NCBI GenBank assembly: GCA_025603075.1
Contig: MU626384.1
Span: forward strand, 1 to 60,715
Origin: Neoconidiobolus thromboides FSU 785
Lineage: Eukaryota; Entomophthoromycota; Entomophthoromycetes; Entomophthorales; Neoconidiobolaceae
DNA: 60,715 nucleotides
Direction of reading: 5' to 3'
Positions within the stretch are counted from its first letter, which is position 1. The number at the start of each line of letters is the position of its first letter. The translations under genes and the position numbers were made by a program. Shown in pieces: positions 54,166 through 60,715 of the stretch. The notes beneath the pieces are model-generated. The model was given only the letters and a program-made list of their open reading frames with translations. It was not told where the DNA came from and ran no database searches.

Positions 54166-55687
54166 TTAAATACCGAACGCTTCTAGTTCTGCTGGTGTGG
54201 GAGGTAAAACAACGTCAACGCTTTCCCAGGCCTCATCTTCTAAATCTGGTTTTTCAACCCCAGCTTTACCATCATTTGAACTCGTTAGTTTATGAGCAGG
54301 AGGCAACTGGGAATGTGAAAAGTCAGTATCATAATCTTCATCTAATAATGAGCTAGGGATCTCTGATGAGAAATGGTTTTCATGAACCGTATAAACCCCT
54401 TTTTTCCCAACTGCATTTGCTGCACCTTTCATTTTCCATAAAAACTGATGAAAATCTGGTCGAAAAGTGGGATCAATACCTGATCCTAATAAAGCATTGC
54501 TATTTAATGTTTTATTTCCCCATCCTCTTTTACAAGACTCTAAAAACATGATCAATCCTTCTGTCCCTATGCCCTCCAAGCTATATTCGGTTAAATTATT
54601 TAATTTAGGGTTGACTCCGTGGGACAAAAGCTGTAAATAATGGAGATAAATTTGATTATAACTAACCATGATTTTTAGTAACTCTTTATATTCCCTTTTT
54701 GACTCTATTTCATACAATGGAATTGAACTAAAATAATGTGTTTGTTAATTTACTTATTATATAAAGCTGTATTATTATATTCCTTACTTAAACTCCTGGT
54801 AATCTGGGTAATCATGTTTTAAATAAATAGTTGAAAATGGCCCAATTACTTTTGTATCAAAGGGTATTGAAACCCCTAAATACCTTGCAACTAGGACTGT
54901 AATATGTAATGAAAAAAACACACCGCCCAAAGGCTCACTATTATTCCTTAACTGTAGTCCTCTATCATTGCGTGAACTTCTTCTAGCTACTGTTTGGATT
55001 TCATTACTAGTAGCTTTTAAGTAATCAATATTTGTATTTAAATTACTTGATCTTGCGGTATCCTCTGTTCTTGTTTCTTTATTTAAAGTTGTTTTTTTAC
55101 TTGATGAAATAGTGGGTAAGATTATTGTATGGATTCCTAATTCTCCGAGGGAAGATATAAGCGCTCTTCTTGTCTGATGTAATCTCTGTTGAGCAACTTT
55201 ATCTCCTTCTTTAAGTTTAGTCTCTCTGGTATTCTGCTGATTATTGACCAATGCAGTATAAGTTTGGTAGTTTTTCCTGACAATATCTAACCTTTCTTTT
55301 CTAACCATATTTTCTTCTTGAAGGTATTTTATCCTATTATTAGCTAGATAAAAAGTTAATCATTAAAAACGATTGAGTGAAGATCACTTACCTTGGGCAA
55401 CTGCTTCACTAATTTGAGACTTTAGTTCAGAATTATAGTCTATTGATTGTTTTAATTTAGCTCTTTGAGCTTGTAGTATATTTAATTGGGTTGGCCATTG
55501 AGAAGCTAACCTTTTAATAATAATCTTTCTTTCATGTTCACCTAATGATTGATCTTTTCGAAAATTTCTAATTCTAATAGAAGTGTTATTATGTTGGTTT
55601 TATATTAGTATTATTGATTTACTCTATTTTGATACAACTCTTGCATATCATTTTATTTTTGATTGTATTACAGTTTTCACATTCCAT
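54166..55687 (-). CDS. Atg14/UVRAG-family PI3-kinase complex subunit
   Basis: Four exons: 55687-55623, 55573-55392, 55343-54788, 54727-54166. They total 454 aa in phase. The N-terminus MECENCNTIKNKMICKSC has the CxxC...CxxC pair typical of Atg14 proteins. A long coiled coil follows (residues about 25-130, for example QLNILQAQRAKLKQSIDYN). A C-terminal alpha/beta part has EPLGGVFFSLHITVLVARYLGVSIPF and YLKHDYPDYQEF, then GTEGLIMFLESCKRGWG. The last about 60 residues are acidic and Ser/Pro-rich. Members recruit Vps34 PI3-kinase to autophagosome or endosome membranes. The cysteine pairs favour Atg14 over Vps38/UVRAG. The start codon was chosen to include them. Confidence 0.75.
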
Positions 55688-56900
55688 GATAAAGTGACTG
55701 CTAAATTTTAAACTCTTTATTTTTTATTTAATCAACCAAAATAAATTTAAGCAAAAGATATCAAATTAAACAATTTAAAAGGCCAATGATATTCAAAGAT
55801 ATGAAAATAAGAGAAAACTATTAGTTTAATGGTAAATATTTTATTTCTCATAGGTATAGAAAATTAAAAATATCAGCTTATTTTTGGTAAACATGATTTT
55901 TACTCTTGGAGAAACAATAAAAGAATACTTATTAAAAATCACTAGAGAAACCGATCAAAATAATACCACTCATTTTTCATCTTAATTTTCCTTTATATAG
56001 AAAAAAATGGTCTATAATAACTACACTTGCAAAAATCTAGGCTCTGCATATGACTATTTAAATTGTATAGATTATCCATTAGGAGCCCAAAACATTAATT
56101 AATAAAACTATTAGCTGTTGTTCTAAATTAAATTATATGTTTATGGAGAATAAGTATTTACATATTGAGCCAGTCCTTAATAATGATTATACTACATGAT
56201 GTAAAGAACCACCCAAAAGATAGCAGGTATAATTTTTTGGGTAATTTTATACAAATTGAGGACTTTCAAGAAGCTTGGACTCCAGAATAAGCATAATTTA
56301 TATTCAAAATTAAAGATGGAGTAAGTAAAAGTGGTAAAAATAAGAACGGACCTGGGAATCAAAGAAACTATAAAAACTTGACTAGGTGTTTTGCTATTAT
56401 TCATTATAGCTGTGATCATTGTTTGATTTTTAAGGAATTTAATAAACATAAAATAATATCAACGTATGATTTTATTAATTAAATTCCTAACCAAAGCTAT
56501 CTACATTGATTTTCACTTTTTGAATAATTTATATCAAATAGTATAAGCTTGTTTATTGTTTTGAAAAATTTTGTCAGTAAAAAAACCAAAATACAAGTAT
56601 TATTTTGTTATAAATCAAACAAATAACTAAAATTTAATACCAAAAAATAACTTTTATCTAACTGGTATAATTTTTGGTATTAGGCTACCATATTACTTTT
56701 TATTTTAAATTTCAAAAACCAATTATTATAATAACTGACCTAATTTTAAGTATTTTTATTATGTTAAACTATTTTATTAAATTTGTATATTAGTTTTTTT
56801 AATAAGTGTTGTCTAAGCTTTTTTATTAACTTTTATTGAATTTAGCTTTAGTAATTATAAAAAAATCAAAAAGTTTTAAAACTAATTAATAAAATAAAAA

Positions 56901-56995
56901 GTATAATTTTTGACTTCACTTTTTCCATCTTTTAAGCGCCATTTGAGCAGAAAAATTATTAGTAAAATTCTTGAACAAAAAATACATTCCTATAT
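56901..56995 (-). mobile_element. MITE-like element, copy 15 (reverse, left end eroded)
   Basis: It lacks a clear ATATGGG start. It holds TTGACTTCACTTTTTCCATC, TTTTAAGCGCCATTTGAGC, AGTAAAATTCTTGAAC and ends ACATTCCTATAT. Confidence 0.78.
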
Positions 56996-57081
56996 TGCAA
57001 AATATTACCAGCTGTATAGTTAACTCAAATTTTTTTATTTTGACTTGTTGTAAGAATTTCTACCACCTAATTATAGAAAAC

Positions 57082-57185
57082 ATATGGGGATGCCTTTTTT
57101 GGCTTCATCACTTTTTCCATTTCTTAAGCGCTACTTAAAGCGGAAAAATTGTTAGTAAAATTCTTAAAAAAATACATCCCCATAT
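57082..57185 (-). mobile_element. MITE-like element, copy 16 (reverse)
   Basis: The ends are ATATGGGGATGCCTTTTTTGG and ACATCCCCATAT. The interior is intact. Confidence 0.9.
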
Positions 57186-57679
57186 CTTTTTTTAGTATAC
57201 ATAACGACTTAGCTAGAATATTAAAAGAATCCTTTATGATAATCTGAAACTTTTTTATTAAATTATTTTTTGATGTTACATTTTTAACGAAGCTATTCTT
57301 TTTAATAATATTTCGTATGAATTTTATAGTAGTGTCTTTTATTTTATATAGTTTATGGCTTATTATATGCTATGTTTCATAATTTAGTTATGTTTCAATT
57401 ATATAAACAAGACTTTTTGACTTATAACTAGTTGATTGAGCAAAAATTGCTTTTAATTCTAATTGGTATGTATATCAACTTTTATATTTGATGCTTATAA
57501 CTTGAAAAGCTTTTATAATTATGTTAAGTAGCTTTTGTGTCTTTTTTTACAGTTATTACCATATAATAATCACCTCGAGCTTTTAGTTTTTTTTAATCTA
57601 CAAACTATAGGCAATAAGAGCTTTATACCTTATTTTTTGACTTAAGGTATTTTCCTGATAACAATTAACTACTACTAAA

Positions 57680-58080
57680 TATAATATAAGTAGTGATAAT
57701 GATAAAGAAGCTAGTATTCTCACTCTAGAAATAAATACTGATGCTTTAAACTAAGCTGAAGCTACTTTCTGATGTTATAAACCTAGCTAACTACTTATGA
57801 AGGTATCCTTATGCATGTTTTTAATAATGATTTTTCTATTCAAAAACAGTGCCAAAATAGCGACCCCAGTGCTTAAATTACTTGTGCTTATTTTTGGATA
57901 TGATTATTAATTAAAATAATAGTGCCACTGCCTTTTTAAATGAATCTCATGCTAACAAATCAAACAAATTTAACCAAAAGCTTAAAGACACTATTAGCGA
58001 TAAAATCTACAAAGGCTTGGTAAGAAAAGTAAAAAATTTTAAAACCGAGTTATATTAGCTTGATACTGTTTTGTATTTTA
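57680..58080 (+). pseudogene. Decayed coding-like fragment, unassigned
   Basis: Codon-like stretches in shifting frames (for example ASILTLEINTDAL and later SHANKSNKFNQKLKDTISDK) are broken by many stops. Probably a transposon or gene relic. No family recognised. Confidence 0.3.
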
Positions 58081-58131
58081 AACTCACTAAGATTCTTGAT
58101 AAAGTTGATTTTCTTATTAAAATTAATAAAT

Positions 58132-58238
58132 ATATGAGGATGTATTTTTGTGTTTAAGAATTTTACTAATAATTTTTCCGCTTAAATAGCGCTTAAAAAA
58201 TGGAAAAAATAATGAAGTCAAAAAAAACACTCCCATAT
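58132..58238 (+). mobile_element. MITE-like element, copy 17 (forward)
   Basis: The ends are ATATGAGGATGTATTTTTG and ACACTCCCATAT. Highly conserved interior. Confidence 0.9.
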
Positions 58239-58259
58239 TATTAAAACTATAAATATTAA

Positions 58260-58450
58260 TAAAAAAAATGAGAACTACTTTTTCAAAGCTTAATGAACTA
58301 TTAATAACTAGAATTAATAAGCATAATCATTATTTATCTTATGTTAGGCAATTTTTTATATTTATACCAATCAATAATACCAAAACTTTAGCTTTAAAAC
58401 AAGATTTAGCTATCTATAACAGACAAATGATTTAATAACTATCGTTAACC
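58260..58450 (+). pseudogene. Decayed coding-like fragment, unassigned
   Basis: An open stretch reads MRTTFSKLNELLITRINKHN and continues about 35 residues to a stop, bracketed by MITE copies. Probably a transposon relic. No family recognised. Confidence 0.25.
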
Positions 58451-58556
58451 AGCTCATTATAATAATGTTTTAAAAAAACGAATTGCATTAAATAAAAAGC
58501 AATCAGCAGCTAATTGTAAGGGAATTGCATAGTATATAAAGTATTGAAAAAAGAAC

Positions 58557-58635
58557 ATATGAGGATATATTTTTTAAGCTCTATTTGAGCGGAAAGATTA
58601 CTGTAAAATTGTCAAGCAAAGAAATAATCCCATAT
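58557..58635 (-). mobile_element. MITE-like element, copy 18 (reverse, internally deleted)
   Basis: ATATGAGGATATATTTTTTAAG joins directly to CTCTATTTGAGCGGAAAG, so about 25 bp of the left half are missing. It ends AATCCCATAT. Confidence 0.75.
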
Positions 58636-58691
58636 TACTGTTTCAGCACTTTAATTTAGACTTTTAAACTATAAAAATATTTTAAAATATA

Positions 58692-58798
58692 ATATGGGGA
58701 TGTATTTTTATGTTTAAGAATTTTACTAACAATTTTTTCGCTTAAATAATGCTTAAAAAATGAAAAAAATAATGAAGTCAAAAAAAACACTCCCATAT
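58692..58798 (+). mobile_element. MITE-like element, copy 19 (forward)
   Basis: The ends are ATATGGGGATGTATTTTTA and ACACTCCCATAT. Highly conserved. Confidence 0.9.
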
Positions 58799-59065
58799 TT
58801 ATAATTTAAGCAATATTATAAAAGCGCTGTCCTTGATATTGAACATTAAGTAAGTTATAAACATTGTAGCTTCATTTGCTTAGTACAACTAGATAACAAG
58901 GCAAAAAAACCGTTATAAGATCTAATACCAAGTAGTATAACGTTATATACTTTGTACTGGAATTGACTTAAATAATTTTCCTAATAATAATAACAAAAAT
59001 AAGTTGTTGCATAATGCTTTTTAAATTACTTAATATGCATTTTATAAGCAATTTTCATTTTTACT

Positions 59066-59172
59066 ATATGGGGATGTATTTTTGTGTTTAAGAGTTTTAC
59101 TAAAAAAAATTTCCACTCAAATAGTGCTTAAAAGACCGAAAGAGTAATGAAGCCAAAAAAGCATCCCCATAT
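59066..59172 (+). mobile_element. MITE-like element, copy 20 (forward)
   Basis: The ends are ATATGGGGATGTATTTTTG and GCATCCCCATAT. The interior is intact with a few substitutions. Confidence 0.9.
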
Positions 59173-59199
59173 ATAATCTAAGTTAATTTTAATTTTTTA

Positions 59200-59600
59200 T
59201 CGAATCCAGATAAAATTACTGCTATTACTTTTATTAAACGCTTAAAAGTTTATCTTATTTCTAATAACTGGACCTATAAATATCGTTTTTAATAGGTGTT
59301 AAGTTAATTACAAATAAACAAACTGTGGAATCTGGTACTCAGTGGTTAGAGTCAAAAGCAAAAGCAGCTCTTTGTTTGATTAAACTAGTCGTAAGTCCAA
59401 AGATCTTAGTTTATATGACTAAGATAGGCCTAAATTATGAGGAACAGCACTTAGTAGGCTACAAAATATGTAAGACAAATATAATAAATAATACTAATGT
59501 AAAACCTACATAAGATACTATCAGAAAGATTTAGTGGCTTTATTAGAGGTACAATATAGAGGGTAATTCAGTTAAAAGTCTCGAGTTACTACGTTCTAAA
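59200..59600 (+). pseudogene. Decayed retroelement-like fragment (possible gag relic)
   Basis: A broken plus-strand frame reads PDKITAITFIKRLKVYLISN then, after two stops, ESGTQWLESKAKAALCLIK. The order of a helix with W followed by a W.ES.AKAAL segment is reminiscent of LTR-retrotransposon gag, but the match is too weak to assert. Confidence 0.25.
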
Positions 59601-59659
59601 ATCTCTTTTATACTTCAAGTATGGATATCAAAACGGGGGAAATAATGTCCTTCGGAATC

Positions 59660-59766
59660 ATATGGGAGTGTTTTTTTTGACTTCATTATTTTTTTCATTA
59701 TTTAAGCATTATTTAAGCGGAAAATTTGTTAGTAAAATTCTTAAACACAAAAATACATCCCCATAT
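59660..59766 (-). mobile_element. MITE-like element, copy 21 (reverse)
   Basis: The ends are ATATGGGAGTGTTTTTTTTG and ACATCCCCATAT. Highly conserved. Confidence 0.9.
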
Positions 59767-60016
59767 GATAGAAATTCTCATAGTAAATCAAAACAAAAGC
59801 TTGGGACTGATATGCCTGAACTTCAAAATACAACGACTTAATTAATTATGTTATAGCCAATCATAGAGCTGACAGAGTAATATTTCATGAAACTTCCTTA
59901 ATGTACGATTTTATTTAATAACTTATCCAATAACTGAAACTCTTCTAAAAAAGTATTTATAGATAACTATAATTTCAAAGTTAAAATAAAAGCAAACTTG
60001 AAAGTTTTATTAAAAT

Positions 60017-60193
60017 ATAACAAATTTTCCGCTCAAATAACATTTGGTGATGTTTCTTTTGATTTGATCGCTTTTTCATTTTTAAAGCACTATTTAAGTG
60101 GGAAAGTTGCTAGTAAAATCTTTAAATAAAAAAATATATTCCCATTTAAAAATGGAAAAAGTACTGAAGCCAAAAAATACATCTCCATATGGG
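60017..60193. mobile_element. Nested MITE pair: copy 22 (reverse, 60043-60144) inside a forward copy
   Basis: An outer forward copy is split into AACAAATTTTCCGCTCAAATA (about 60020-60040) and AAATGGAAAAAGTACTGAAG to CATCTCCATAT (about 60147-60193). Between them lies a reverse copy running TTTGGTGATGTTTCTTTTG to ATATATTCCCATTT. The outer left end is eroded. The outer right ATAT abuts the transposon left end. Confidence 0.75.
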
Positions 60194-60715
60194 GCTGTCC
60201 TAATTGGTTTTAGAATCTACTTAGAAATTAATCCAAAATTAAAATTTCAAGTTTGCGTCCAAATATAACGGTTAAATCTAAAAAGCCTAAAATTAAATGT
60301 CTCTATTTAAAACTTATTTTGATTGTTTCCCTTTTCTTAAATAGCTAATTTTCCTAACTATATATTTTATGTTAGTTCTGTTAGGTATTTAATAGATATA
60401 TAATATATAACTATATGATTATATAATTATATAAATACACTTATTTGACTTTATTTTTTGTCAAAATAAAAATAAAATGGAGACTTTCATAACTAAACTT
60501 CAAAATGGAATTTTTGAAAATTTCAATATAATAGGGAGGAGTACACAATACAAACATTGTAATTCATTTACATCAATTTTAAGAGCTACTTATAACAACC
60601 CAAGGTTTATGGGATCTTATAATAAAACAAACAAAGAAAAGATATATTATCAAAGTTTACTATCGATAAATAATAATAAACTTAATTAAGTAATGTATAA
60701 AATTAGTGCTTTAAG
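60190..60715 (+). mobile_element. DNA transposon, copy C (left part, cut by window edge)
   Basis: It begins ATATGGGGCTGTCCTAATTGG and is closely similar to transposon copy B from 15921 on. An N-terminal coding block runs from ATG 60477 (METFITKLQNGIFENFN) for 70 aa and shows YKHCNSFTSILRATYNN, which is frameshifted in copy B. A TAA at 60687-60689 separates it from the next block starting MYKISAL, so this copy is also interrupted unless an intron lies there. Confidence 0.82.

Larger units (their letters stand above)
55688..60189. other. 4.5-kb gene-poor, repeat-rich region
   Basis: No intact gene is supported. It carries eight MITE copies or fragments, and three patches of decayed coding character (57680-58080, 58260-58450, 59200-59600). 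The stretch 55690-56900 is AT-rich and featureless. Confidence 0.55.

Noticed and set aside
55644-55646. Start of the Atg14-like gene at the internal ATG giving MQELYQNR.
   Set aside because: That frame meets a stop at the exon 2 junction; the ATG at 55687 is in phase and adds the CxxC...CxxC motif.
1-60715. Alternative genetic code (UAA/UAG as Gln), suggested by coding-like stretches broken by TAA.
   Set aside because: All well-supported genes end at standard stops and have none inside; the broken stretches are relics.
1-60715. CRISPR array or bacterial operon signals.
   Set aside because: No regularly spaced direct repeats; spliceosomal introns and fungal genes throughout. The ~105-bp repeats are dispersed, not arrayed.

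Overview
This is a eukaryotic nuclear window, very AT-rich (by eye about three quarters A+T). Most genes are split by short introns of about 45-60 nt with GTAAG-type donors and TAG/CAG acceptors. The gene set is fungal: a 765-aa cobalamin-independent methionine synthase, an OLE1-type desaturase fused to cytochrome b5, an SPX-ankyrin-GDPD protein (Gde1 type), Cwc21, Naf1, Loa1/Vps66, Mrh4, dynamitin, a class I myosin with TH1 and SH3 domains, and an OFA-type MFS transporter. An Integrator subunit 11 homologue is unusual for Ascomycota, so an early-diverging, AT-rich fungus (zygomycete grade) is likely. The species cannot be named from the sequence.

Layout. 1-560: right part of a decayed DNA transposon. 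1237-1950: secreted protein with a tandemly duplicated domain. 2143-5071: CFD1/NUBP2 and a KDEL-tailed protein disulfide isomerase (convergent). 5396-8401: I9-type proteinase inhibitor and methionine synthase. 8402-11172: gene-poor. 11173-15608: OPA3-like, mL41, MRH4 and RPS3; the first three are mitochondrial, and RPS3 carries an intronic box C/D snoRNA candidate. 15819-18426: DNA transposon with three MITE copies. 18740-22373: dynamitin and INTS11 (divergent). 22706-27028: myosin I. 28460-32228: GDE1. 32649-34624: small membrane protein and OLE1. 36900-44875: CWC21, an importin-9/Kap114 gene with about twenty introns, and an ArfGAP with two UBA domains. 45081-46825: MFS transporter. 49579-49974: Ser/Ala-rich GPI-type protein. 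51328-55687: NAF1, LOA1 and an ATG14/UVRAG-like gene. 55688-60715: gene-poor repeat region ending in another transposon copy.

The genes are mostly housekeeping and do not form one pathway, although three neighbours (OPA3-like, mL41, MRH4) are mitochondrial. The dominant non-genic feature is a family of about 105-bp MITE-like elements, roughly 22 copies. All are intergenic or inside other elements, almost all are bounded by ATAT, and several abut, nest in, or sit beside a larger transposon with the same ATATGGGG terminus. Gene models were assembled by hand from reading frames, splice-site patterns and family knowledge. Except for the importin gene, I checked that summed exon lengths are divisible by three; no database search was run.
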